64,000 bases of DNA from Gnetum montanum (GCA_015680685.1 MNCI01016355.1:362489-426488); one strand, 5' to 3'; numbered from the stretch's first letter, positions 45,684 through 56,949 are shown. Numbers and translations: made by a program. Notes: generated from the sequence alone by a model not told the origin.

Positions 45684-46647
45684 TGATGAGTGATGAGGTA
45701 CCCCTACACTCAACCATACGAATATGAGTGTTCACGCATGATCCAGTTGAACTCCGTGGATAGGCTAGTTGTGGTATTTAGATAGTTACACATTGATCGC
45801 AGTTCACTATCTTCCCACCTAGACTAGTATTTGCTTTGTCACATATGGTTTAGTCCAGAGCGAAGCGTATGATGTGATCCTAACTAGTGCTACTCCTAGA
45901 GACAATGAAAAATAATCTTGATTAAACCAATAAGTAATAAGAAATGAAGTCTAAGCTATCCTAAGTGTGATGAGCATCCATTCCTTAATCATCCGTACAC
46001 ATCTTGGACCTTGTGCATGACTACTACTGGGATTACCAAGCGTAGATCCTAGGTATACTATTGGGTTACCAAGTAGTCACACTTAAATGTTCGTGATTAA
46101 GTTGTACTCATTCTGCAGTTATCAATAAGAATAGTAAATGATGGTAAAGAAATATTAATTAAGAAAATAATAAATAACAATAAAAATAACAATTAAACAA
46201 TTAAAACTAAGTGAATGCTGTAATGATGAAGCAATCTCAATCTTTATTTTCGATCATTTTCACGTCCAAGTACGTAACACTCGAATAAAGATTCTGTACA
46301 ATTACAAGCATCACACTGCTAGCATGCACTTGGGAAAATAGTCTAACTCCTATGAAAACAAACTGCAAGGGCTTCGCTATAACTACTTGAAAGATACCTA
46401 AGTGTGGCGGAAGCACACTTATTTATAGGCTAAAAATAGACTTTGCGTAAACAGGGCCACGTCAATGCATGGGTGGATGCATTGATGGGGCCCCCTAGTT
46501 AACGTAGCCCCAATATTGGGGGTTCGATAATAGGGATCCAATATCGAGACTCATCAGATAACAGGGCTTTGATATTAGAATTCATCAAATAGTAGGGCTC
46601 CAATAACAGGGCTCTGATAACTGAGCCTAACAGACCATGACTCATCA
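45684..46647 (-). repeat. 5' LTR of the gag-only element
   Basis: The plus strand begins TGATGAGTGATGAGG and ends ACTCATCA. It contains on the minus strand a TATA box (near 46420), the poly(A) hairpin and the inner stem pair TTAATCA/TGATTAA of the hairpin modules. Confidence 0.92.
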
Positions 46648-47276
46648 ACAATGTTCACATATGTTCTTGTGTTGATTATGGTTAGAATGATAATCATTTG
46701 TATCTATCTAGGTTTCAAACCAACTTCATTACTTTACTAGTGACATCACATTGTGTTAGCCTAAACTCATCTTCATGAGACCAACGAAAACCACATGAAA
46801 ATACCATGTCTCAACAATAGAAATTAGGAAAGTAATTATTAAATTAATTAATTACTTATAGCATTAGGTTTGAAAACTTGACCATTGGTTAGAGGGGTAG
46901 CTTTAGGCATGGATGCATCTCTTTCTAGCCCCTTAGCCAATGCTAATCCCATCAGCAATTTACCTTCATGCATGGGTAACATATCTTTCTAATCACATGA
47001 TGAAACTAGTTTAAGACACCTTGAAATTCATAAAATAAGCCTACCTTCAAGCATTGGTCCATGTCTTTCAAGTGGTTTTCCAAGAATATTTTTCTTATGT
47101 AAATTAATTTATTATTATTTTGTCCTTACCAGAGGACTATATTTAGGCGCTGGTAACATGTCTTTTCAGTTGCATAGCAAGGTAACAACTTTATTAGAGA
47201 ATAGGCTTCTATCAAAATTAAACAATGAGTAATGATATAACCACATGAAGTAGCAAGGATCATAGAGAAGTCAAAG
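46648..47276. other. Older retrotransposon interior
   Basis: No gene is seen. TTTAGGCATGG-type blocks with ATGTCTTTC near 46900, 47040 and 47140 recur near 27550 and 43000. It ends with the duplication CAAAG. Confidence 0.45.
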
Positions 47277-47375
47277 TGTTCGCACATTTTGGCCATTTTA
47301 TGGAACAGGTTGGCGTCATAAAATTGATTAAAGGTTTTTGCAGTTTTTAGTACTCTCTTATTCATAGTTGGAGAA

Positions 47376-47579
47376 GTGGCAAGAATTTCAGTTTGTAGAA
47401 AAAGAGAAATAGCATCTAATTTAAAAAAGAAAGAAAAATGGTTAGAGAAAGGCTATTATATCCATTATACAAATCATGTACTCATCGATATATTATTAGC
47501 ACTTTTTACCAAAGAAGCATTTAGGTATGCGCTTGAAGAGTTTGAACACAATGTGGTGTTGGATTCCAAAAATGTCTAG
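47376..47579 (+). CDS. Small conserved ORF in the LTR, unknown function
   Basis: A 67-codon ORF (MARISVCRKREIASNLKKKE to LDSKNV) starts 100 bases into the LTR. The second LTR keeps the same frame and length at 57776-57979 with scattered amino-acid changes and no stop. It is lysine-rich at the N-terminus and mixed hydrophobic in the middle (HVLIDILLALFTKEAF). It is not recognised as any family and could be another captured fragment. It precedes the TATA box, so the element's own promoter would not transcribe it from this LTR. A chance open frame of this size kept in two copies is possible. Confidence 0.35.
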   Translation: MARISVCRKREIASNLKKKEKWLEKGYYIHYTNHVLIDILLALFTKEAFRYALEEFEHNVVLDSKNV

Positions 47580-48128
47580 AATTGTGAAAATTTGTGGAGC
47601 AATGATAGCTGTGCACCAACGCATCCATGAGGATGGATGGAATGGGTAATTAATTCACTGGAATGGAACGGACTGGACTTTAGACTCTCTAACACATGCG
47701 TTGAATAAAACCTCATATACTTTCCCTGGTCAAGCTTTTTCTCCGTCAATTTTGTTTACAAAACTCAGGAAAAAAGCGTTGGACTGATCATTTTTACATA
47801 AGAAATGCAGAAAATTAGATTCTCAGCCAACACAAATCATTGTTTTTTTTAAAGAAAATTGATGAGAACTCACCTTAGGGAGGAGCATGCTCAATGATTT
47901 TCTTGACTTGACTCTGCACATGCTTTGAATTAAAACTGCACATACCTTTCCTAATCAAGCATCTTTTTCTCTCAAGAATTTCATAAGAAATGCAGAAAAA
48001 TTAGATTCTCAGCCAAAATAGTATTCATGGTGAACATAAATAATCGAGTTTTTCGAAAAGACAACGCTTTGTGTTGAGAACTTTTCATACGGAATACAGA
48101 ACTCAGAATCCCGTGAAACACAACTGTT

Positions 48129-48278
48129 CTTGGGGAGAGAAAGAACGTTAACCTCCTAGGTGTTATGGTTGATCTGCCAACTCTTATAGAGAAGAATAAA
48201 GAAGATATTTTTCAGTGGAATGTGCCTAACAAGATAGATATGATCGTCCTTTCCTTCGTTCATAAGGGTTCAGATCTG
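48129..48278 (+). pseudogene. Captured fragment of a cytosolic pyruvate kinase gene
   Basis: Fifty codons read LGERKNVNLLGVMVDLPT, then EKNKEDIFQW, NVPNKIDMIV and LSFVHKGSDL. This is the plant cytosolic pyruvate kinase segment that starts at LGERKNVNLPGVVVDLPTL and ends at IDMIALSFVRKGSDL, part of the catalytic barrel. The enzyme converts phosphoenolpyruvate and ADP to pyruvate and ATP. No frameshift occurs, and the frame continues without a break into the next captured fragment. The rest of the enzyme is absent, so it cannot work as a kinase. A homologous copy is in the other LTR (58528-58677), showing capture before the last transposition. Confidence 0.88.
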
Positions 48279-48980
48279 CTGCATAGGAGAGTGAAAGGCA
48301 TGCCAGCGGTGATGGCTTCGTAGCATGGCGTCGCTTATGAGCTGATCCACTCGTACATTGTGTAGGACTTGGCCAGCACCCTTGACAAGGCATGATCTCG
48401 CAACCTTCAACTTGCCATAACTGACAAGGTGCAAAGGGTAATCGACGAGGTCAAGTTTTCCCCCAACTACGCTCACCATGTGGCCATAAGTGGCACTATG
48501 GGAGAAGTTCTACACACAGTGTACATGTTGCCACAGTGCGCTATTTACATTATCGCTAATGGCATCAATGAGGTACTATTTGCACCGGATCTTGTAGTCG
48601 GAATAACATTCCAACAAAAGTACAGAGTTGCTAATGATGTAAAGCTTGTTATTGGACTCACTGGGTGGCTTGTGTAGGACAAGGGTCACTTGCTAGTTTT
48701 TGAGGTGCTCAAGTTATTGTTGAATGCGCAGAAGTTTCGTGGCAAATACGTCATGATTGTTGGTGATGGTCCTTGGGATACCAGTTTCCAAGGGCTATCT
48801 GTGGCAGTGAAGGTGCTCGGCTAGTTGAGCGAAAGAGAGCTGGGAAAATTCTTCAATGCTTTGGATGTATTTCTGAACCCAACAATGTGGCTGCAGAGAT
48901 TGGATTTCACCATGATAGAAGCCATGTTGAGCAGAACTCTTGTGCTGGCCTCAAGATTCGGCAACATTACCAAACATAGC
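48279..48980 (+). pseudogene. Captured fragment of a GT4 glycosyltransferase gene
   Basis: In frame with the pyruvate kinase piece, the sequence reads GMPAVMAS*HGVAYELIHS, NYAHHVAISGTMGEVL, VYMLPQ, DKGHLLVFEVLKLLL, VMIVGDGPWDTSF, FFNALDVFLNPTMW and DFTMIEAMLSRTLVLASRF. These are the C-terminal blocks of plant family-4 glycosyltransferases (WHGIAYE, HHVATSD, GRLV.DKGHP, GDGPWG, FYNALDVFLNPTLRAQGLDHT). Five internal stops (TAG or TGA, where TGG, CAG or CGA is expected) interrupt an otherwise continuous frame to about 48980. The exact substrate cannot be told. The fragment lacks the N-terminal domain and is a passenger of the LTR. Confidence 0.85.
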
Positions 48981-49567
48981 AGCACTCGATGCCAACGCGT
49001 TCGTCATCATCATTACCAATCCATCAAGTGCGTCTACAAAATCACGAAGACACAGCGAGACAGGTGCACAACTGAATTAGCTGAATGACATTTCTTCTAC
49101 GGCAGATACGGAGGATCGTGGACGTAGCCAGGAGATCAGTTGTAGGGACTTAGTATCTGAGCTTAGTATCAAACCAACCAGGAGATTATTTAGCCGATGA
49201 ATCGTGGTTATGGCTTATTCTGAAGAAAATCATCATCACTGAAAGCAAGAAGAAAACCTAAACGTGTGAAATCGAAGTAACAAAATAAAGTTCCAATTTC
49301 ATATGGTTTGTTGGCTAAAAATAATTTTAGCATATTTTCTCACATGCAACAAAAATAAAATGACAATTGTATGGAGCGCTTATTGCAATGACCATCATGG
49401 TGTTTGAGAAACTTGATCTTGGACTAAGGTTAAATGGATTAAACAAGACAGAGATATTGGCTTTATTTCCTAAAATTAGTATATAGGTTGTGACTTCTTA
49501 TGAAAGAAATATTTGTAAAGACACATGCCAATGTTAGCATGATTTTCTCCTAACTTCATGTATAAGT

Positions 49568-49695
49568 TATAACTTCCTAACTTGTTGGGCAAGTAATATC
49601 TCCTAACTTGTTGGGCAAGTTATAACTTCCTTACTTGGAAAAGAAGTTACCCAAGATATTTTATAATATCTAACTACCTATGAGACCCTATAAAA
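49568..49695 (+). promoter_or_regulatory. LTR promoter: two 26-base repeats and TATA box
   Basis: TATAACTTCC and TAATATCTCC each precede TAACTTGTTGGGCAAG (49568-49593 and 49594-49619). The TATA box TATAAAAA at 49688-49695 lies about 70 bases after the repeats. The same arrangement is at about 59848-59976 in the second LTR. Direct repeats upstream of TATA are common enhancer-like elements in plant LTRs. Confidence 0.7.
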
Positions 49696-50893
49696 AGGCT
49701 TCAAGGGTCTTGGTAGGAAGGGGGTGGACGGGGGAGAGCATTTGTAAAGAAGACATTGTGAAAGATTGCTTGTAAGATGACTTGTTAAACACAACATTTC
49801 AGCCTCTTTGTCATAGTTCTGTGAGTTATGCTTTTTTTTAATTCTATTTCTGTTTAAACTGTTTAGCTAGTGGTTTAGATAGTATCATGCTTGACAAGTA
49901 ATTTTGGAATTTTTAGATTGCTCTTATTGTTCTCGTTGCATGATAGGAAATTCCTATTAAAATTTTGCCATACAAGAGCTTGTGTTTGAAAGCTTTAAGA
50001 GAATTTTAGTAGTGAATTTTATTATTGTGCAATGTATAAGAACCGCTATTGAGATTGTTGTAAGAGAGCCTCTGCATGTAGTTAAGCTGTTGAATGATTC
50101 AATAGTCAAGAGGGTTCAGAAAATCTTTGGTATTTTGAGAGGACCAGAATAACATCTTTTATCTTTAAAGTGAATCTTCTTGGTATTTCAATCATAAATT
50201 GTCAAGTTTTTTTAAGGTTCTATTGAATGTAATTGTTGACATCCATTATCTAGCCAAAATAGAGTCTGGTACGTGATAGTTTACACAACAATTTTTTTGG
50301 TAGCATAGTAGGATTGTTTTCAAGAAATTGCTTATTTGAGCCTTGGAAGTTTAAACAATTCGTAGTTATTGAATTTGGGATAGCTTTATTGCGAGGTTTT
50401 TAGTTGTATCATTTTACCTTGTTTAAAATTTTGTGATCTTTACACAAATCTACTTTCTTTTTCTCTTCTTTCTATGTCCATTGAATCTCGCTCTCTTTTT
50501 AGTTTTCTTGTGGAACTATCTCTTTCTCTAGGGAAAATTAGAAGTAGATTCACAGAGTTGTGCTCAAATGTTTTTGCAAAACTTTATTTGTTACAAGTAG
50601 GTATTATAAGGACTACATAGACTAGGCAATTGAATAGAATAGGAACTCTCAACAACTCACAGTACTTTGCAATGTTGGTTGAATCTCTTTAAGATAAGTC
50701 ATTTATAGTTTTACACATAACCCAATCATTTCATTTTTCACAACAGCACACCACAACAACACACACACATACTCACATTAACTACTGAGTCTATTTAGAG
50801 GTATCTAGGCCTTGGTGTTGCCAGAGACTAGCAAGCACCTAAATCCTGTTTGAGGACACTCGTTGGCGGTCGTGTCCCAAACAGTCGCCAACA

Positions 50894-50918
50894 GTTCTTT
50901 TGATGCTAGAAGGAGAGC
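50894..50918 (+). promoter_or_regulatory. Primer-binding site, tRNA not assigned
   Basis: GTTCTTTTGATGCTAGAAGG directly follows the LTR end. Its position identifies it as the primer-binding site; I could not assign the tRNA with confidence, and it is not the tRNA-Asp site of the TGATGAG family. Confidence 0.55.
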
Positions 50919-51018
50919 TGAAAATTTAGCCTCTAAGTTCATAAGCCTTATAATTTTAGCACATCAACCATTCTTTGTTACTATAAAGGCTTAAGAAATT
51001 AAATACTATTTTTAGTTC

Positions 51019-52593
51019 ATGACCAAGGAGATTGATAGTTTGGAAAATTCAAAAGTTTCAAAAGATATTCTTGATTCTAAGATTGATTCTTCATCAGAAA
51101 AATAACAAAAGAAAGTTTTTGAATTGGGAACAAGTAGTGGAGTGAAAAATAGAAGATCAAGAAGGTTACCCATTATATCTATTTTATCGATTTATAAGAG
51201 AAGATCTAGAAAGTCTAAGAGTTCAACTATCCAAAGGAATAGGATGGCAAATCCTTGGCAACGAGTTACACCATTAGGATTTCAAAATTACAATGATATT
51301 CCTAAGGTAGTTTACAAATATTTGGCTGAGCCTTTCATTCCTGGGAAAGCTTATTTAGCTGAAGAATATATTCACATGTTTGAGTTAGATTTACCTCATA
51401 CAAATATTCAACATCAAGATCAAGCTTGTAGGTTGTTTGTATCAAATTTAAAGGATATAGCTCAAATTTGGTATTCGAACTTACCAAATAATAGTATTAC
51501 AAGTTGGGATGACATGAAGAATCTTTTCTTAGCCTAGTTTGATAATCAATTAGATCAACAACAACTATACTGTGGGCTAGTACAAGCTAAGCAAGGAGTT
51601 AAACAGTCATTTAGAGATTTTAACATCAAGTTTCAACGAATTTGTGGACTCTTTCAAAGACAATATAGGCCATCAGAAGAAATGTTAAAGAAACTTATCT
51701 TCAGGCTGTCAACCTCAACATTTCAATTTGGTTAAGGAGAACTCCAAACTTAACTACACTAAATGACTACTTTAGTGAAGCTATACAATTAAAAAAAATA
51801 GTTGAACTTGAATCTTGAAGAAAATATTGCAAATCAAAAAAGAGAATAAAGAGTTATGATTCCTATGCAAGATTTTACTCAATTTAAAGCTTTACCAGGT
51901 CCATCTCATGTTAAGATAGAGCAAGAACATAAAAGAGTAGAATCTAAAAAAAGACAATTAATGAGAGATATGTCTAACAATATAGTGAAGCTTAAAAAAG
52001 CCTTGGCAAGAGTTAATATCAAGGAAGAAAGGAAAAATAGAAAGCATAAACATCAAGACACTAAGCTAGCAGAAGATGAGGATGAAAGTGACCTAATTGT
52101 GTCCAACATTCTTGATATTGAATTTGATCATGAGTTATCTAGTGTTCATTATGCAAGTAAATCTTCTAGCAATGGATCTAGTGATACTTCTTCTCTATCA
52201 AGTTCTGAAGAAGATATGTCTTCAGATGAAGAATGTAATAATAATGAGGAAAATGGATATAGTCTTCGATCAAAAGAAAGATTAACTACTTCTAGACCCG
52301 CAAATGTTATTACTAATCCATCTACTAAGAGAAAAGATTTTGAGCCAAATAGAAGAGATAAGAAGAACGTTAAAGACAATCAAGTAGACCAAAGCACTCC
52401 AAATCAGTCTTTTAATAAATGGATAAAGAAACCAAGCTTTATTGATGATGGAGAGTATGATTTGATTGAAGACCTTAAACATGTCAAGGCCAATATTAGC
52501 TTTTATCAGTTTCTTCAAATAGGAGATAAGCAAATAAAGGCTTTAGAGTTCATTAAAGGTAAAAGGAGAGTTAGAGAATCAGAGTTAAGTTAG
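51019..52593 (+). pseudogene. Gag of the Tat-type element
   Basis: The ATG at 51019 starts MTKEIDSLENSKVSKD; a TAA follows at about 51102. The capsid region lies at 51250-51720 (FIPGKAYLAEEYIHMFEL, LFVSNLKDIAQIWYSNL, SITSWDDMKNLFL), with a TAG after FLA. After some disorder the frame 51856-52593 (245 codons) continues with a lysine-rich coil and an acidic, serine-rich part (SSDTSSLSSSEEDMSSDEE). No CCHC knuckle was found. Gag forms the particle. This copy would give only fragments. Confidence 0.75.
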
Positions 52594-53160
52594 GTATCTA
52601 ATAATGATGAGAAATTAAAGACCTCGTATGATTGTATTCCTAATAAAGAAGCTCCTACTTTTCTTTTGACAATGAAATTAAAGGATAAATACTTACACAA
52701 TTATTTGATTAATTTTGGAACTACGTCTACTATAATGCCATTGTCTATGTGTAAGAAATTTGGTTTGATTCTTGAAAAATCAAATAAAAAGTTTGTTCAA
52801 GTGGATAAAAGTAGAGTGAAGATTGTGGGTCAATTACCAAATGTTCTATTGGAAATTGCTTCTGAACCCTGTGTCAAAAGTAGAGTAACTATTTAAGTGG
52901 CAGATATACCTGATTTGCATAGTCTCTTATTGAGTAGAAGTTGGAGTAAGAATTTTTCAGGTTACATATCAACAGATTATTCTCACATGTGGCTACCTTA
53001 GAAAGGAGAACCAAATCAAATATACATCTATAGTGAACCTTTGATGATTGATAACATTACTTCAAATGGAAAAAGTAAAATCGTTGAAAAAGGAGGTGTT
53101 GAAAACAAAATTTGTACACTCTAAGAAAATTATAGTTCTGAAAAAGAACACTCAAAGAAT
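52594..53160 (+). pseudogene. Decayed retropepsin of the Tat-type element
   Basis: The frame reads FLLTMKLKDKYLHNYLINFGTTSTIMP... over 52650-52750: the active-site loop, normally of the L-I-D-S-G-A form, has N-F-G instead of D-S-G, so catalysis would be lost. Further on, LLLSRSWSKNFSGYI and TDYSHMWLP near 52925-53000 match the region where the family has L-L-L-G-R-D-W and a conserved TDYSH block. Stops lie at 52896 and after MWLP. It would have processed the polyprotein. Confidence 0.7.
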
Positions 53161-53560
53161 GAGGATAAATGGGAGTTATACTTTGATGGTTCATGTAATT
53201 CGAAAGGTGTAGGAGTCGGTATAGTTCTATTCAAAAATGATTCATTTGAAATTCTTAAAGAAATTCATCTATCTTTCCCTTGTACTAATAACAAAACTGA
53301 GTATAAAGCTTTATGTATTGGTATAACAATAGCTCTAGAAAAAAAGATCAGAGTAATCACTATAAAAGGAGACTCAAGATTAGTTTGTGAACAAGTAAAG
53401 GGTAACTGTGTAGTAAAGAGCTCATTCTTAAGACCTTATAATCAACTTGTTTGTAAGATGTTAGATCAGTTTCAACATTGCTGAATAGAGCTTATAAACA
53501 GAGCAGAGAATCTTATAGCAGATGATTTGGCAAAGGCAGCTTCAACATTGGATATGAAAA
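53161..53560 (+). pseudogene. Plant-type (second) RNase H domain, upstream of RT
   Basis: The reading frame NEDKWELYFDGSCNSKGVG, CTNNKTEYKALCIGI, VITIKGDSRLVCEQVKG and ENLIADDLAKAAS shows all four acidic positions of an RNase HI fold (D in FDGS, E in TEYKAL, D in GDS, D in ADDL). One stop lies at about 53482. This is the extra RNase H found in Tat elements and resembling host RNase HI, distinct from the gypsy RNase H after RT. It lies between protease and RT. It would cleave RNA in RNA-DNA hybrids. Confidence 0.82.
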
Positions 53561-55316
53561 TAATAGAAAGTTACAAAGATGTAATGATTGAAGAAGAAAA
53601 TCAGTCATCAATACCAGATAATATAATACATTTACAAGTATTTGAAGATGATGACCAAGTACTAAGATTTATGAAAAACAAACAAGAATTTGAAGGTCAA
53701 GTGATACTTGAAACGTCATCAAACTCCAAAGCTAATTTCATTCCAAAAAGGATGATTGACTTGGAACATGAGTTCAAGAAAAATTTACTTACTGGAAAGG
53801 ATATACAAAACCCACATAGTCAAGCTTTCGAGGTAGTGAATTTTGGATTAGACAGGATGCCAAAGATGTTGAATGTTACAAAGGGAAGAGATTCGAGTTT
53901 CAAGCAAAACTTATTAACATGTCTAAGAAATAATTTGGACAATTTTTCTTGGTCTTATAATGATCTTAAAGCTTTTAGAATAGATGTGATGACACATAAA
54001 ATTCCTTTAATAGAAGGTTGTAAAATAGTCAAGCAAAAACAAAGAAAATTTAATTCATCATTTGAACTAGCTATGGAAGCCGAGATCAAGAAGTTGTTAC
54101 AAGCACGAATCATATATCCAGTACGATATTTGACATGGCTTGCTAACCTTGTTCTAATGAGAAAGCAAAATGATGATATAAGGCTTTGTGTAGACTTTAG
54201 AAATCTAAATGATGCCTCAAAAAAGGATAAGTATCCACTTCCAAGAATTGATGAGATGCTGATTAAAGTCTTGGGTTGTCAAGTATATTCTTTCTTAGAT
54301 GGTTTCTCAGGTTATAATCAAATCATGGTAGATAAGAATGATAGATACAAAATAGCATTTATCACCAAATGGGGAACTTTTGCTTACCAAAGAATGCCAT
54401 TTGGATTGTCAAATGCTAGAGCTACTTTCCAAAGAGTAATGGATTTAGCATTTAAGGATTTATTAGGCAAATTCATGGTGGTTTATTTGGATGATATTAC
54501 AATATTCTCAAAAAAAAAAGATCATATTAATCATCTCCAGCAAATTTTCAACAGATGTCGTGAGTTTGGTATTTCATTAAATCCTAAGAAGTGTATCTTT
54601 GGGGTTAAATTTGGAAGCTTATTAGGCCATGTGATATGTCAAGAAGGAATTGCCATAGAAAATTTCAAAATCCAAGCAGTACAAAATATTGAACATTCCA
54701 TAAGTAAGAAATCTCTTAGATCTTTCTTTGGGAAGATAAACTTTGTGAAAAAGTTGATCCCCAGGTTTACTGAAATTACCAAGCCTTTGATGCATATGCT
54801 AAAAAAGGATGTCCAAGTAGAGAAAACACTAGAATCAGAGAGAGCTTTATCAGAAATTAAAATTGCTATACAAGAGGCTCCATATTTGGTGAAGCCTAAG
54901 CTTAAAGAAGATTTTTGGTTATATTCTTTTGCTTTGAATGATTCTATCGCTGCTGTTTTAACACAAAAAAATGATGAAGGTCAAGATGAACCAATTGGAT
55001 TTTTTGGGTATCATTTAAAAGGTTCAGAATTAAATTATTCAAACTGAGAGAAATAAGCATTTGCATTCATCAAAGCACTTCAGCATATTAAATATTATTT
55101 GGAAAGTTCATTAGTCCACATTATACTAATTGAACCTGCGGTCAAGCGATTCCTAGCCCAAAATCAGATTGGATTAAAAAAAAGAAAATGGCTTATAAAG
55201 TTGCAAAGTTTCAGATTTTTATTGAAAATATGCAAAATAATTAAGGGAATGGGATTAGCCAAGTTAATGGCTAGAGAAAATGAAGTATGTACACTTGACA
55301 CCCATGAAGAGAATTA
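53527..55316 (+). pseudogene. Reverse transcriptase and gypsy RNase H of the Tat-type element
   Basis: The stretch 53527-55047 is open for 506 codons, the longest frame in the window. It begins within the end of the plant-type RNase H, passes a linker, and contains the RT blocks FSWSYNDLKAF, VRYLTWLANLVLMRKQN, LCVDFRNLN, YPLPRIDEML, FLDGFSGYNQI, MPFGLSNARATFQRVMD and the catalytic VVYLDDITIFSKK (YLDD at 54484-54495), then the thumb LNPKKCIFGV and GHVICQEG. The gypsy RNase H starts at about 54890 (FWLYSFALNDSIAAVLTQ) and, after stops at 55045 and 55054, continues to 55316. RT itself looks intact. Confidence 0.9.
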
Positions 55317-56563
55317 GCATGATGAAATTCTCAAATTTCTTAATATAAGGAAAATCCCAAATAATTTAACTACAAGTAAAAAGAGAGCTTTCTTCAAAAG
55401 AGCACAAAGATTCGTTGTTAAAGATGGTATATTATGTAGAAAAGATTTTCGAGGGGTTTTACTGGAATGTGTTCATAATGATCAAATTAGTTTCATTTTG
55501 GAACAATTTCATGATCATTTGAATTTATTTTATGAATCCCCGAAGTCGACTATGCAACATATACTTCGATATGGATATTACTGGCCTTCCATGTATTAAG
55601 ACATTAGTTCAAAGATTCAAAAATGCTATAAATGTCAAATTCATGGGCCCAAAATTAAAAAGGCTAGAGCCCCTTTAAAACCAGTAGTTGTAGATAGACC
55701 ATTTCAGCAATGGGATTTGGATTTCACTGGTACAATTACTCCTTCAAGAGCTGGACATAAGTTTATTTTCACAGCTACTGATTATTTCACTAAATGGTCT
55801 GAAGCAAAGGCTCTAAAAGGAACTTCAGCATCAAATGTGATTAAGTTTCTAGAAGACCAAATTCTAAGTAGATTTGCTTTACCCAAAGTGTTAGTGTTAG
55901 ACAATGGACCCGCCTTCAAATCTGAAGAGTTTATCAAATGGGGATTAGAAAAATCTATTTTCATATTTTCCTCATCAAACTATTATCCTCAAGGAAATGG
56001 CCTAGCAAAATCCACCAATAAAAAGCTTATCACTTATATCAAAAAATCGATGGATGGGAATCCAGAAAATTGGATAAATTACCTATAATCCACGTTATGG
56101 TCAGAGTGAATTAGATTCAAGAGAGCTATTAGGACATCACCGTATAACTTAGATTATGGTTTGCTAGCAAGAATTACAAATAAGATTGTAAGCTCAGCTT
56201 TTGAATTTGTACAAAGATATAGTGAAAAAACTGATAAAAATAGAAGTTTCATGACTTTGCTTATTAAAATAGAAGCTAAAGTAGATAAAGCAAGGGATAA
56301 TTTGTTACAGAATACCTCTTAAGTTAAAAGATGGTTTGATAGGAAAGCTCTGAAAAGAACTTTCAAGATAGGGGACCTTGTCCTATTATGAAATATGAAG
56401 AAACTGAATAAGTTTACACCGACGTGGATTGGTCCATTTTAAATTACAAAGAAATTTTCAAAGGATACTTACAAATTATCAACTTTGAATGACATGGAAT
56501 TGTAATTTCCATATAATGTTTTGCATATAATACATTATTTTGGACAATTGCATACAGCTTGAA
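55317..56563 (+). pseudogene. Integrase of the Tat-type element
   Basis: The zinc-binding domain (LEQFHDHLNLFYESPKSTM ... CYKCQ) has kept its cysteines but lost the second histidine (GGHF-type replaced by NLFYE). The core shows WDLDFTGTITPSR, TDYFTKWSEAKAL, LVLDNGPAFKSEEF and YYPQGNGLAKSTNKK. The two aspartates are present but the DD35E glutamate, normally in GLAESTNK, is lysine. Stops lie at 55600 and 56086 and in the C-terminal part, which still shows RWFDRKALKRTFKIGDLVLL and WIGPF. It would insert cDNA; this copy could not. Confidence 0.88.
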
Positions 56564-56949
56564 GATATCCTTACACAAAGTAATATATGTATATACTATT
56601 AGATATAATATTACTAGGAGTATAGTATTAATTATTATGTTTAATTATGCTATTGGTATATAGTTAGATAAGTAGATAGTATATTATAATAGTAAATTTA
56701 TTTAGGATAAATTTATTTAAATTAGAAAATAGTTTAATAATTTAATTCCTACAAGTGTGACAAGTGGAAGAGGTGATTAATCAACCACTTAGTGGAAAGT
56801 TGTCTCAATTAAGTGAAGATTTTGACAAGTGGTTAGAATGTGCAAAAAGAGAGAAAATTGGTTGAAGACTCTTGGAGGGAATTTTAAATTTCTAACTACT
56901 ATAAAAAGAGGATTGGGTTGCCTAGGATTTCCTCATTTTCCAATTCAAG
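56564..56949. other. Spacer after integrase with a TATA box
   Basis: AT-rich. TATAAAAA at 56900-56907 in the context TTCTAACTACTATAAAAAGAGG resembles the LTR promoter context (TAACTACCTATGAGACCCTA then TAAAAAGG). It stands 50 bases upstream of the ORF at 56950. Confidence 0.5.

Larger units (their letters stand above)
40542..46647 (-). mobile_element. Gag-only TGATGAG-family element
   Basis: LTRs at 40542-41496 and 45684-46647 align closely. ACAGT (40537-40541) and ACAAT (46648-46652) form a duplication with one mismatch. A nearly perfect tRNA-Asp primer-binding site and a polypurine tract flank the interior on the minus strand. The only coding sequence is gag; no protease, RT or integrase is seen in the remaining interior. 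With 9161-17833 it is a second non-autonomous member of the family, in the sense of TR-GAG elements. Confidence 0.9.
47277..50893 (+). repeat. 5' LTR of the Tat-type element
   Basis: It contains, in order, a 67-codon ORF, an imperfect duplication of about 230 bases (47685-48020; AATGCAGAAAA-TTAGATTCTCAGCCAA twice), the pyruvate kinase and GT4 fragments, a pair of 26-base repeats (49568-49619), a TATA box (49688-49695), and a 3' part ending CGCCAACA. Confidence 0.92.

Noticed and set aside
48129-49088. A genuine host gene for pyruvate kinase or a glycosyltransferase
   Set aside because: Only fragments are present, they are fused, contain stops, and occur in both LTRs of a retrotransposon.
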